DNA from: Neocallimastix lanati (nom. inval.)
Taxonomy: Eukaryota; Neocallimastigomycota; Neocallimastigomycetes; Neocallimastigales; Neocallimastigaceae
Direction of reading: 5' to 3'
DNA: 64,000 bases
Assembly: GCA_016946835.1 (NCBI GenBank)
Contig: JACVTC010000042.1
Span: 520,001-584,000 of the forward strand
Position numbers and translations under genes: made by a program. This document shows positions 14,346 through 27,101 of this stretch, piece after piece (position 1 is the first letter of the stretch; each line of letters opens with the position of its first letter). The notes under the pieces were generated by a model. That model ran no database searches. It was not told where the DNA came from and saw only the letters and a list, made by a program, of their open reading frames with translations.

Positions 14346-14369
14346 TTACTGTTATAATTATTATTAATT

Positions 14370-14570
14370 ACTATTACTATTATTTATTATTATTATTATT
14401 TATTATTATTATTATTTATTATTATTATTATTATTTATTATTATTATTATTATTTATTATTATTATTATTATTTATTATTTTTTATTATTTTTATTAATT
14501 ATTTATTATTAATTATTTATTATTAATTATTTATTATTAATATTATTGATATTATTATTATTATTATTAT
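14370..14570. repeat. TTA/TTTATTA microsatellite
   Basis: Interrupted (TTA)n and TTTATTA tracts at the position corresponding to the long minisatellite upstream of gene C, but much shorter. Confidence 0.85.
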
Positions 14571-14639
14571 AAAATTAATAAAAAAAAAAGAGTTAAATTG
14601 AAAACTAAAGAAAAAATAAATTTTAAAAATATAGTATTA

Positions 14640-14908
14640 TTAAAATGTAATTAGAATTAATTTGTTAGTAAAACTAGTTTATTGTTAAGGTAAAATGTAA
14701 ACCAGTGATGTACAAACAATATTTATATTGATTAAAAAGTTAAAAAAAAAAAAAAAAAAATAGAATGATTTATGAGGTTCTTACCGAAATAGATAACATT
14801 CACCACCATATATTGTTGGGCTACTTCTATGAGGACGTCCACATTACTAGTGGAAGTTGTAAATGGATTGGAGGCTACACTATTTTCCTTGAACAGATAT
14901 TCAGTGAT
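14640..14908 (-). pseudogene. Orphan copy of an intron-exon junction from gene B
   Basis: Positions 14783-14908 closely repeat the 3' end and splice donor of gene B's 8106-8561 exon (LFKENSV, then VEVLIEVAQ). The preceding 14640-14780 repeats the adjacent intron, including its ACTAATTT repeats and the shared GATGTACAAACAATATTTAT. The match stops abruptly inside the exon at 14908, where a different duplicated block begins. It has no partner exons, so it is a fragment left by recombination and not a working exon. Confidence 0.75.
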
Positions 14909-15690
14909 TATTATTTAAATATTAATAAATAATTATTATAATTATTTATGAAACGTTTCTTATATGGTAATAATAGTCATAATATTAATAGTTATATTAA
15001 TAGTAATATCATAGTATTAGAGCATAAAAATATATAATAAAAAGATTGTTAAATATGAATGGTTAAAAAAATAAATATAAATATAATATATAATATTTAA
15101 TACATAAATTTATGGAAATGTATTTCATGCATTTATGTAATAAAAAAAAATGCTTATAAATAAAAGAAAAAATAAATAATAGTAAAAAAAATACTTTTTT
15201 TTTTATTAAGTTAATTATAATTACAAGAACAATTAAAGTAGACTTTACTTTGAAAAAATAGAGATAAATAAAATAAATATTTTATTCATTTATTTTACTC
15301 AATTTTGTTTATTTATAATTTTTTTTATATTTTGTTTAAACCAAAAATAAATTATTTTAAAATGATACTTTTTTTAGTTTTATTTTTTAAAAAAAACGTA
15401 TATAAAAATAAAAAATATATATATAAATATAAATAAAAATTAACATTAAATAATTATTTTTTTCTACACAATAAATTATTTACATCAAATTTTGATGATT
15501 ATTTTTTTCTTAAGAGTTAAATATTTAAATAAAATAAGAAGTTCTTTTATTTTAAGTAGTCGAAATTTCATTGAAAATGTAAAATATTAAATAAAAATAG
15601 TTGAGAGCATTTTATCTTTTGTATTAAAATAATTTTTTTTTTCTTTTTCTTGGTTATATTGAAAAATTTAAACAATAAAGTGTTAAATTT
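14909..15690. repeat. 3' flank duplication, copy 1 (downstream of gene C)
   Basis: This non-coding block downstream of gene C's stop is repeated at 36120-36895, for example ATTATTTATGAAACG near its start and TCAAATTTTGATG near its end. It joins directly to the orphan exon piece at 14908. Confidence 0.75.
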
Positions 15691-15691
15691 T

Positions 15692-18600
15692 CTATTCACG
15701 ATCAAGGTCAACGCATAATCCATTCAAACAGCTTAATTCCATCATGTTTTGAGCATCTTTAGTGGTTGGACAGGTGTCCTTTCGTGTCAAGATTTTGTAT
15801 TTTCCAGTTGCTGATTTATCTGCATAAATATATTTGACATTATTAGCGTATGTGGTGTCTAAACGAATGGCATTCTCCGTCACAGAAATAATGGCATAAT
15901 CTTCCTGGTAACTGTGACCTCTTAAGCCGAATATTCCTCCTGATTTATAGGCAACCACATAGGTACCTTTACTAGCTCCAATTAAAGGGATGGCCAAGTC
16001 ACTAGTGAGACATATAGACAACTGAGAATCAATGGTAGCTATCTTACCAACAAGAGAAAGATCACAACTCTCTTCACTTGAGATATCCTCCTCCATATCA
16101 CATTTCAACTGACCACTGACTACCTTACAATAGTATATGGTGGAGGTATCCTGGATGTAGTATCCAACCTCAGTCACTGGCTCACATGGAATGCCTTGGG
16201 TTTCACAGAAGTAGAGAGTAGTATCATCTAAGACGTAACTTCCATCCTTACAAATAATACCGGTCTTTACATTGCATTCAATTGCAAATGAACCTAAGCA
16301 TATTAATAGAATAAAATTAAATAAAAAAAATATTATTTATACCAAAAAAAAAAAAAAAGAATAAAATATATGTATGAATAAAAACTTTGTATATGATAAT
16401 ATTATTCATTTATATAATATATAGGTATGAATAAAATTTTATGAATAATAAAAAATTTATATATTGATTTCGGATAATAATATAACGAAAGATAATTAAA
16501 AAGTACCTTCTTTCTCTTCGAGAAGTGCGCTTCCATCTGTGTCTACCACTACAGAAATGGTGTTGGCACTATTGTAACCTGGGAAAACACCTCTAGTCAC
16601 TCCAAAGGTCACTGTGGCTTTTGTGGCTCCCGGTTTAATTTCTACCTGATTTGTTGCATCGTCTTCATCTGTGCTATTTTGGCATAGGTATTTTTTACCT
16701 CCACTGACTTTAACACCACCAATTCTACCAGTACATAATGTGTTCTGGGAATCAGCCAAAAGTTTACATGTGAGACCGTCGCAACTGAGGACACTCATTC
16801 CGTCCGTTCCATCGGAATTAATGTAGTAACCTTTACCGAGGGTACCCTTACCACAATTTTCAGCTACATTAGTTCCGGTACATTTTATTAAATCGGTATA
16901 GGTGTAGTAGGTTTGTTTAGGAACGATGGAAGGAGCACCACTTAAGTAAAATCCTGCTACAGAATTGGAAACTTCCGTACAATCACCATTTTCATCACAA
17001 TAATAAAGAGTGGAAGTGGACGATTCTAAATAACTGGATGATATCAGCTGGGTACATACACCATTTCTACAGGTATAAACCTTAAAAGCAGCCCCATCGC
17101 CTTCACCGACATCAACATAAGAAGGAGTACTACTCAATTCAAAAACATAGGTCTTCTCATCGGGTTGTTTGGTACAGGAACTGGCTGTGGATTTATAGAT
17201 CATTCCATTTTCCGAGGAAATGTAGTAACCATTGTTAAGACCTGAACCATTACTCTTACATGCTGTATTAGTATCCGTTCCTTCATCGCATTGAGAAAGA
17301 GCTTTGGCCGAGGTACAACCTCCTAAAACAGGACTACAATTAATTGTGTATGAATTATCGGTTCCGTCGACATATAAACCAAAATCAGAAAGAGCAGAGG
17401 CGGAAAGGCAGGTACCCCCGTTAGTACAAGTGATAAGACTTTGTGGATCAGCTCCATTAATAAAGTATTTAGATGAACCATCACCCGTTTCATCAGAAGA
17501 TACGCAAGCTCCTGAATTACCTGGACACACAATTACCTTTTTATTATTGGTAGCATCCAGGTAGCCATGACCTTTCAGGGCACTTCCCACAAAGCTGGAA
17601 CAGGCATAATCGTTATCTATGTCACAGAAAATGACATTTCCGTCGATCGCCGCATCTACATAGTATCCGGATGGATCTTCAACGGCAATGCAACTGCTGC
17701 TGCTTTCACAGTTAATTAATCCCTTGTCGAAGCCCAATTGATAGCCAGTTTTTGCGTTATTGATGAGAGAACATGATGATTCAGCACAACTAATTAGTAA
17801 AGCACTTGCGGCATTAACGTAAGAACCCTCAGGAACAGATCCTACGTCTGTGGAGGTACAAGTACCATCATCACAATGAATCAAGATGTTACCTTCTCCT
17901 GCTGTGAGTAATATGTCTAGACCACTGGAAAGTAAGTAGTAACCATTTTCTATCAAGAAGAATAAAAAAAAAAAAAGAAAAAAAAAATTAATCCAAAGTG
18001 AAAAAAAAGAATGAAGATAAAGATTTATAAAAATTTTTTTTATAAAAAATGAATAACATAATAAAAAAAAAATTCTATTGGAAATAATATAATTAAATTT
18101 AAATAAAAAAATTTCCCAATATTTTAATTTTTAATATTAAAAATTACTCCTAATGTTATTACTTTATAAGTCATAAAAATAAATTAAGTCTAGATTTCAA
18201 CTATATATAAAAAATAAATTCTTTTTCTATTGTTTTTATTATTATTATTTATCAATTTTTATTGAATCTATAACTACTATCATAAAATAAAAAAACAAAA
18301 AAAAAAAAAATTAGAATTTAAATTTTATTTTTTTATAGACATTTTACCTATATCCGTGATTTCAAGAATAGTTTTATCGGAATTTCCAATATATTTCTTG
18401 AAAGAAGTTTCTGACCCAACAATATAAGTAGTAGAAGCGTCAACTTCAGTAAAACCATTAGGAAGACATGTTTTTATGGTGGTTTCCAACTTTACCTTAC
18501 CGTAATTACTAGAGCTACATTCAGTTATCTGAGTGACTTCCGTTCCACATCCATTTGAGGTACATTGGTGGATAGCCTCTCCGACAATAACATAACCCGT

Positions 18601-19495
18601 CGTTCCGTGGCAGATGTCATTGTCACATCGGAAAAGGTGAGAATTGGCATTAGCATCCTTTTCAAGATAAATAGATCCTTCCACAATTACATCAAATTGG
18701 CTTAGAAGCGCGCTATTAAAGGGAGAAAGGACCAATGTAGATGAATTATAACTATACAACTTTTTTTCGCCATCCACTGTAATAATATATTTTTTTCCGT
18801 TCTCTTTGACTTTTTTTTTTCAATAATTTAAAAAAATTTAAAAATTAATTTATAATTAATATAATATACATTAAATCATCATAAAAATTAAATGAATATA
18901 ATTAAATTTTAAAAAAAAAAAAAATAAATATAAAATTTTATAGGTAGTATTAATAATAATAAAATTAAAATTAACAATTTATATTATTTAAAAGGATAAA
19001 ATTTTTTTTCCGTACCGTTGAGAATATCTTGGTAGAACACATTTTTCGAAGATCGGACGATTATGCTATCAGAATCAGCATTGGTAAATATATTTCCGGT
19101 AGCTACATTCATAATATAATTGGATGAGTTTTGACCAGTCTCAAAGTCTACAGCATGATCTACATCAGTATCAATACACATCTTGAAGCTAGTCTGTAAA
19201 ATACTACCTACGGCTGTACAGTCGCTAGCCGGTGTGACCACATCACTTCCGGCTGTAGCAATCTTGTAGACGTTAGTGGCATCCTTCCTCACATAACCGT
19301 TGGTTTTCACGCAACTGTTGGCATTACAGAGGTAGAGATGAAGGGAAGCCTTGTCAGTGTCTGTGACTGCAGGATTGGAAACAGAAAGATCGATTTCTTT
19401 CACTTCTAAGGAAGTGGAAGAAATTTCAAAAGCATGGATACCCAAAGGAAGAGAATCTTTAATAATAAAAGAAAAATTATTAATAAATTATACGT

Positions 19496-19527
<32 letters not shown>

Positions 19528-22500
19528 TATATATAAAGATATCTGCATTTTAATGTGAAATGAATATCTTTCTACTATTATAATTATTATGATAATAAAT
19601 ACTATTACAATTTTTTTTTAATAATTATTTATAATAATTATTTGAAAAATATTTATTGCTATTTTTATTTATTTTTATTTATAGGTTTAAATCTATTTTT
19701 TTTCTTAAATAATATATATTCTAATAATCAAAATTTCTTCTTATTTTTTTATATTAACTATTTAAACTTTTTAATAATGTAAATTATCAATTCATGTTCT
19801 ATTGAATATCAGATTACTTTAATTATATTTAATTCATCATCTTTTTTTTTTTTTTTAAGTTTATTTTTTTTTTTCAATTATTTTTCGTTACTTACTGTAG
19901 TAGAGGCCATTGACTACAATGTAATATGGAGCCACTTCAATAATAATTCCTGACGAGGCATTTGCTGTCATTGGATTAGTAGCAATAGTACCTTCTTTAA
20001 ATTGGTAATTTTTGGGAGTAGAAGTAGGTATGGATACCTTTTTACCGATACAAAGTGAAATATTACCATCTTCATCAATTAATTTACCAAAATGGGAAGC
20101 AGCAGTTGAACATGCCGAAACAAAATCAGATGCTTTCAAGAGAGCATTGGTAGTTCCAAAAGAGTAATACATGGGGGTGGCATCGTTAGTTTTCACGTAA
20201 CCAAAGGTCTGTTCACAGAGTTTCCGAGTGGATCTGCAGTGGTACAGAACCAATTCTTCCAATTCGGCGTCAATACTAGCAGATTTAGCTGGAAGACTCA
20301 TTTTTTTCAACGAATTCTTATTGATAGCAAAGAATTCATCCCCAGATACTGTATCATTTGTTAATAAAAATATTATTTATAGGTAAAAAAAAAAAAAAAG
20401 AATTTATAAATATTATTTTAGTTAGATTTTAGAGTAAACAGACAATTAATAATGTAAAAGTTAATATTTTTATTGCTTAAAATTCTGAATTATTAATAAA
20501 TATTTTCATTAAAAATAAATTATTCAAAAAAAAAAAACTATAAAAAAAAAAGTAAATTCATATTAATAAAATTTTATATTTTAATTATTAAGTAACAGTT
20601 ATGTACTATAACAAATCAAAAATAATTTCTATTAATATTATTTAGTGTTTGAAATACGATTTCCTAAAATAATTTTATCATTAAATTATGTTTTATGTAA
20701 AAATATTTTTCTACTTATCAATGATTTTTCTTATTATTATCAAAAATAAAATATTTTTTCATATTAAAAAACCCCATTCCATTTTGTTTTTTAAAATCCA
20801 TAATACATAAAATCTAAACTTTCAAAATTTCGTTAAAGTTTTTTTTTTTAAATATAATATTTTTAATTTTTAAAATATAAAGAAATTATACTTTATACTA
20901 TTCATCCTCTTTTGTTATTTCTATTCTTAATGAAATTATTATTGATTTAAAAAATTTTACCTTCAATTTCTTCCTCGGTTATAATACCATTGGAAGTAGT
21001 ACGTATTATCAAATATTTTGATCCATTGTTCACAATATAGTGATTGTCAGCAGAAGGAAATTGAATGGCTGCAGTATTTAATCCTAAGCAAAGATATTTA
21101 TCGTCCGATTTGACTTTACCTGTACTCTCTTCATTATCACAATTAACCACAAAGTTTTCTTCATCCTCACTTGATAATTTATTTTGAGTACTGTCTGTTT
21201 TTGAAATTGAAATATAATTTGGGGTATCAGCTTTACCATCTTTAATATAACCTAATGAACGAGAGCATATACCGTCCCCATTACAATTATATAATTCTAA
21301 TTCAGTTAACAAATCACCCACATCTCCTAAAATGCTTTGTTCCGCCATTTTGCTGTTTTTAATAAGAAATGGACCAGCTTTACATTAATTTTATAATCAT
21401 TAATTAGATAAGTTAAGGTCAATTAAATTTTCAGTATTAAATATAAAATATAAAATATAAAATATAAAATACATATTTAATTAATGAAGTAAAATAATAA
21501 TAAACTTATTATTATATAATTTTATAAAATTCTATTAATGGTAATAAAAGTAGTTTTTTTGCTTATTTCTTTTTATTAAATTAAAATACAATATTAATAA
21601 AATATTTTAAAAAAAAAAAAAAACATAAATGATTGACTATGTCTATAATTATATATCCATTATTGTATTTCTATCTAATCTTGACGTATTTCTAACTATT
21701 CTATATAGTTAAAAATAATATTTTGAAATGAATATTCAAAAATATTTTTACTATGAATTACTTACCGGAAAATTGGTTATTGTAAATAAATAGCTTAGAG
21801 CTGTCACTAATAGAGATTATGATACTCTTACTAGCGTAATCTCTAAATACACTGGCATTTCCAGTTGGAACATTCAAGAGGAAGTTAGTTGTATCGGCAT
21901 TATCATTAATTCCACTTGAAGAAAGACATAATTTGTAATTAGTGACTAGTTTACCTATATTACTTGAATTGCAGGTACCTTCAATATTAGTGCTTGACGA
22001 ACCGGTCAATGACACAGTATAGAAGGTAGTACCATCCTTGGAAATATAGCCTACAGTTTGTTTACAAGATCCACTATTGCAGTTAAAGACACCGATTTTT
22101 GTCTTATCTGAAATATCATCGAGATCGGAGACAATGTGGTAGAAGCCATCTCCTAGCTTCTCAGCTATTTTAGTTCCTGTTTCTGAGGCAGCTGTATATT
22201 TAGTTCCATCACTAGCATAAGTATACTCGATAAATTTTCCATTGGACTCTATAATATATTTTTTAGTGTCGACACCTATAAAGAAATGTTAATTTTAAAA
22301 TTGTGAAACAATTAATAAAAGGTTAAATGGAAAACCAAAAATAAAAATAAAGACAGTTAAATTTAATTAAATCTATATGATATTTTAAAAGAAAAAATAA
22401 AAATATTTTAAATGGACCGATACTACAATAAAAATTATAAAATATTAATTTTGTATTCTATTAATACAAAAATTCTAAATTAAAGACACAAAATATTTAA

Positions 22501-24658
22501 ATATTTATTGATTTTCAAAGTATAATAATAAAACTTATTATTATCAGTACTACTTTATTTTTAAATTTTCCATTTTTATTTTTTTTTACTCTATATTTTC
22601 TATATTTTATCTTTCTTCTCATTTATATATACTTATTTTCATCCTTACCATTAAAATTGTCGAGAACGAGAGCATACTTTGTCGATTGAAGCATAATGTT
22701 ATTGTCATTGCTTCCTGCTACAGTAAATATATTGGCTTGCTTATTTGGAATGAGGGAGTAGGTAGTCGAACTATTCATAACGATAGGTATCATAGCCCCA
22801 TTTCCAAGACAAAAATTACCCCCAGTGGTATCTAGTGCCCCATAGGCCTTTCCGGTACAAGTTGTTTGACCATCCGCTACTTTGACACTAGCCGCTCCAC
22901 TCTTCAAGCGATAGTAGCCGTCGGTGTTTCCCATTTTGAAGTAGCCATAAGTTCGAGTGCAACTACCATTGTGGCAATAGTAGGCCTGCAATTTACCGGC
23001 GTCCCCACCAGAAACCGTTGTGCCGTCGGTTAGATAGGCTATATCATTTTTTAGAAGGGTTGTTTCCACCTTGAAGAGGTGGAGACCATCTTCAATCAGA
23101 TTGTCATGAATAATGTAGTTGTCGGTTACTTTTACAATTATCGAAGTACTAGTAAACGCACCAAACACACTATCAGTATGAGCACTACTTAAAATATAGG
23201 AACCATTGGAGGAAGCCTTTGTAGCTGATCCGTCCCCTTCAGCATCCTCTTTTAAGCAAAGCTTCTTATCACTCGCTAGTTTTCCAACTGCAGCAGCAGC
23301 AGTACATGCTGTTCCTGCATCTGCAGCATTAGTTTTACTGGCATCATCGAAGATGGAGTAAAAAGTCGTTTCATCCTTAACAATACCAGGGATTTGCTTA
23401 CACTCACTAGCATTACAATTAATAATAGCCAATGTCGTCACGTCTTCTGACAAATCACCACTTCCTAGAGATTTCGATTCAACCGTTTTTCCATCAAATT
23501 TGTAGAGAGAAACGGTAGATGCTGTGAGGTTCTCGCTACAAACTGCAACACTGTCTATTCCATAGACTTTACGACCCTTAATACAGTAGCTAGTTGGTGC
23601 AGTAGCAGCACTTGCGCATTGAGTACCTGATACACTTTCCATTGAAGCACTTAGAGTGGAAGAACAGGAAGGAATGGCAACTTTAAAATAATGAATATAA
23701 ATTATAATTAAAATACCAATAAATATTAATGGAAGTTTAATAATTTATTTAAAGAAAATAAAAAATAAAAAAAAAATGAGTAATAAATCCATCAATATAA
23801 TAAATTTTTTAAAATCCTACCTGCTGTTGCTAAAACATTATGGAATTGACTTAGTAAGAATAAAAGTCCGAAAAATCTTTATAAATAAAAAAATTATATA
23901 TATATTAATACTTTTTATGTAGTAAAATTATTACTTTATTTTTTAAAAAATGCAATCTTTTCTTCAAAATTATTATATCTTTTCTTCAATAATATTATAA
24001 CAGTTTGTATATTTTTTTTTTATTATTAATATTATATATTATAAATATTATATATTATAAATATTATATATTATAAATATTATATATTATAAATATTATA
24101 TATTATAAATATTTTTATTATTATTATTATAATTATTATATTATAACTATAATAACAATAATAAAAATTATTACTCTATGATCATAGAATATAATTAATA
24201 TTAAATAATCTTTATGTATTATTATTAGTTATAAAATATTATATTGTTTCCCCATATAATTATAACATTATTTAGTAAATTTATTCTTTTTAATTTATCT
24301 TTAATCTTATTAATAATATTCAAATTAAATAGTAACAAAAAAGTTTTATTATTAAAACTTTATTCATTATTTTATTATTAAAAATAAATTGTATGTAATT
24401 TTTTTTTATATTCAATTAGCTTTTCTTATTAAAGTAATTAACTAAAAATATAGAAAGATTATTCTGCTTTCTAATCTCTATTTATCTCATAACTATTTCG
24501 ATATCAATTACAACAATAAAACTGCTGTAAAAAAAAATAAAGATTTTTAACATTAATTCAATAAATATAATATTTCACTTTAAAAATTAATTAAAAAAAA
24601 TTTTTTTCATTTTTAAACATAAAAAAGTATCTCACCCAAAAAATTTTTTGCCCAACAT
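15692..24658 (-). CDS. Gene C: secreted Cys-rich scaffoldin-like repeat protein, complete, about 1,805 residues
   Basis: Seen: exons, 5' to 3', are 24636-24658, 23821-23876, 22649-23680, 21766-22275, 20961-21377, 19896-20348, 19016-19456, 18348-18809, 16507-17949 and 15692-16293 (stop at 15692). Internal exons of 1032, 510, 417, 453, 441, 462 and 1443 nt are all divisible by three with phase-1 GT-AG borders. The signal peptide starts MLGKKFFGFFGLLFLLSQF. Exon 3 is a double-module exon with a Cys-rich head and two C-x4-C...LCL modules; the second closely matches gene B's 10626-11078 exon. Five single-module exons follow, then a 481-residue exon with about ten C-x4-C...GYY units and an SVVVDTDGSA tail. 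The final exon encodes the shared C-terminal domain. Introns run from about 130 to 770 bp and hold nothing else visible. Its 5' flank is nearly the same as gene B's, while its 3' half matches gene D. Probably a scaffoldin-type structural protein. Confidence 0.76.
16507..17949 (-). repeat. GYY-repeat exon of gene C
   Basis: The 481-residue exon repeats a loose unit of about 40-45 residues: a hydrophobic strand, C-x4-C, then GYY or a variant and a small polar turn (GYYLLSS, GYYVDA, GYYISSEN, GFYLSG, GYYINSDG). About ten units are visible, with paired cysteines in nearly every one. This is the most scaffoldin-like part of the protein and the likeliest place for repeated partner-binding or disulfide-linked modules. 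Confidence 0.7.
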
Positions 24659-24806
24659 TTTAGGCTATTCTAAATGACTTAGTTTTCTATTCTTTTTGAA
24701 GTATTTAAACGTTTTAATCTTAAAATAAAAAAATTATTTCAAAAATAAAATGACTAAAGAGTGCTATTAACGACAATTAATAAAGTATATGCAATTTTAT
24801 TAAATT

Positions 24807-24857
24807 TTGAAATCTCAAAAAAACTCATTTCAACGAAATTTATATTTCAAAAAAATT
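24807..24857 (-). promoter_or_regulatory. Conserved upstream box of gene C
   Basis: Near edge 149 bp upstream of the gene C ATG at 24658. It has the GAAATCTCA ... TTTCAACGAAATTTATAT ... TTTCAAAAAA arrangement. Confidence 0.6.
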
Positions 24858-25030
24858 GAAACTTTAATTTTTTCCTTTTTTTTTAATAAATGATTTTAAG
24901 AATGATTAGAATTAATTAAAAATCAACCAAAATTTCTGGTTGCATATATTTTTTATATTAAATCTTTTGGCTAAGCATGATGAGATAATGATACAATAAA
25001 AACAATATTATAAATATGATAATAAATGAT

Positions 25031-25350
25031 TTAGTGAGAGAAGCATCGTTTTCTTATTTCTAAAAAAAAAAAAAATTTTAATAATTATTATATTTATAAA
25101 AATATATTAATTTAAATTAATATATGAATTTAATACAATTTTGATATATAAAATAATATATAATAATAAAATTTTATATAATATAATATAATTAAATTAT
25201 TAATATAATTAATAATAAATAAAATTGAAGATAAAATAAATTATATTTAATCTGTAAATTATTTTATAATTGAAAAAAATAAATAAATACAATAAATAAT
25301 TTATATCTTATTTAAGTGAATATTGAATTATAAAATAAATAAATTAATAA
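25031..25350. other. Insertion in gene C's upstream region, unknown type
   Basis: About 320 bp that break the alignment with gene B's flank. It starts with the relatively G-rich GATTTAGTGAGAGAAGCATC and is otherwise AT-rich with no ORF. AATAAAT-like sequence at both edges could be a target duplication but is too simple to be sure. It could be a solo LTR or MITE. Confidence 0.45.
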
Positions 25351-25540
25351 TAAATAATATTAATAAATATTAAAAATATATTAAATAAATATTTTAAATA
25401 TAAATGAACGTAAAAATATAATTTAAATAAATAAATATCATTCTAATCTAATGACAAATCCATTCAAAAGTTCTAATTATAACAATAATCTTTTAACTAA
25501 TAATAATCTCAATAATAATCTCTGTATTAATTACTGTTAT

Positions 25541-26195
25541 TATTATTATTATTTATTACTATTATTATTAATATTTATTTATTATTTATTATTTATTATC
25601 TATTATTATTTACTATTATTTATTATTTATTATTTATTATTTATTATTTATTATTTATTATTTATTATTTATTATTTATTATTTATTATTTATTATTTAT
25701 TATTTATTATTTATTATTTAATATTTATTATTTAATATTTATTATTTATTATTTATTATTTATTATTTATTATTTATTATTTATTATTTATTATCTATTA
25801 TTATTTACTATTATTTATTATTTATTATTTATTATTTAATATTTATTATTTATTATTTATTATTTATTATTCCATTATTTATTATTTATTATTTATTATT
25901 TATTATTTATTATTTATTATTTATTATTTATTATTTATAATTTATTATTTATTATTTATTATTTATTATTTATTATTTATTACTCAATTATTTATTATTT
26001 ATTATTTATTTATTTATTATTTATTATTTATTATATAATAATTATTTATTATATAATTATTTATTATATAATTATTTATTATATAATTATTTATTATTTA
26101 TTTTTATTATATAATTATTTATTATTATTATTAATTATTTATTATTTTTTATTTTCTTATTATTTATTATTTATTATTTATTATTTATTATTATA
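25541..26195. repeat. TTTATTA minisatellite
   Basis: About 650 bp of a 7-bp unit (TTTATTA) with interspersed TATAATTA variants, between the 5' flank of gene C and the 3' end of gene D. The open frame it contains (IIYYLLF repeats) is an artefact of the repeat. Confidence 0.9.
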
Positions 26196-27101
26196 AAATT
26201 AATAAAATGAAAGTTATTAATTTTTATAACTACTTTTAATTATTTATAATATGTATGTTTAATACTAATAATGAATAATATTTATTATTTTATAGGAATA
26301 AACTAATGGAAATGATTCGAATATTAAAAATGCAATAAAAATTTCTAATTATACCTTTTTATTATTATACAGAATTTTTTTTTTTTTTTTTTTTAATTAG
26401 AAATGTTTTTTTTTTTTTTTTTTTTTTTTTTCATAATAAGCATAAATTATATGATTAAAACATTTTACTTTAAATTAATATTTTGAAAAAATAAAAAATA
26501 AAAAAGAATTTAAGCAACATAAATAAAATTTAATTATTAAATTTTTTTCCAGAAGAAAATCTCTAAAATTAGCTTCCTTTAATAAAAGATTTCCTATTTT
26601 TTATTTTCTTTTTAAAACAAAATATATTATTAGTGAATATTAATTTAAATTAGTTTTTTTTTCTTTTAATAAAATAAATTAATGTTTTAAAAATACGATA
26701 AACAAATTTAATAAATAATAAAAAAAATAATTTTATTTTTTTTTTTAGTAAAGATGCTTTAAAGGTGGTTTATGTTGTTTTTTTTTTAAAAAAAAATAAA
26801 TAAATAATACAATTTTTAGTTATTATCTTTTAATTATATTAAGTTATGAAATAAATTCAAAAATTACATGAATAATTATTTTAAAAGTGTACATTATTTT
26901 TTTTTATCATGTATGTATAATAAAAGTAATATTATGAAGAATTAAAATTAAAATTGGAATAATAATAATTTACATTACTATGAACATTTTAATAATTAAT
27001 TATGGCTGTTTTTACAAAAAAAAAATATTTATTATTATCAATAATTTAATTATTTATATTACTTTAAATTTTATTTTTCAAGTATACGATTATTAGATGA
27101 T
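26196..27101. other. Downstream region of gene D
   Basis: AT-rich with long T runs near 26379 and 26409. No coding or RNA feature is visible; presumably it includes the 3' UTR of gene D. Confidence 0.6.

Larger units (their letters stand above)
23790..25540. repeat. 5' flank block shared by genes B and C, copy 2
   Basis: Partner of 13000-14345. It is longer mainly because of about 320 extra bases at 25031-25350 that gene B's flank lacks. After the insert the match resumes (AATCTAATGACAAATC in both). Confidence 0.85.

Noticed and set aside
25451-25735. 94-codon frame
   Set aside because: Translation of the TTTATTA minisatellite; no start context and repeat-driven composition.
25541-26195. 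CRISPR-like array
   Set aside because: A simple 7-bp satellite with no spacers, in a eukaryotic context.
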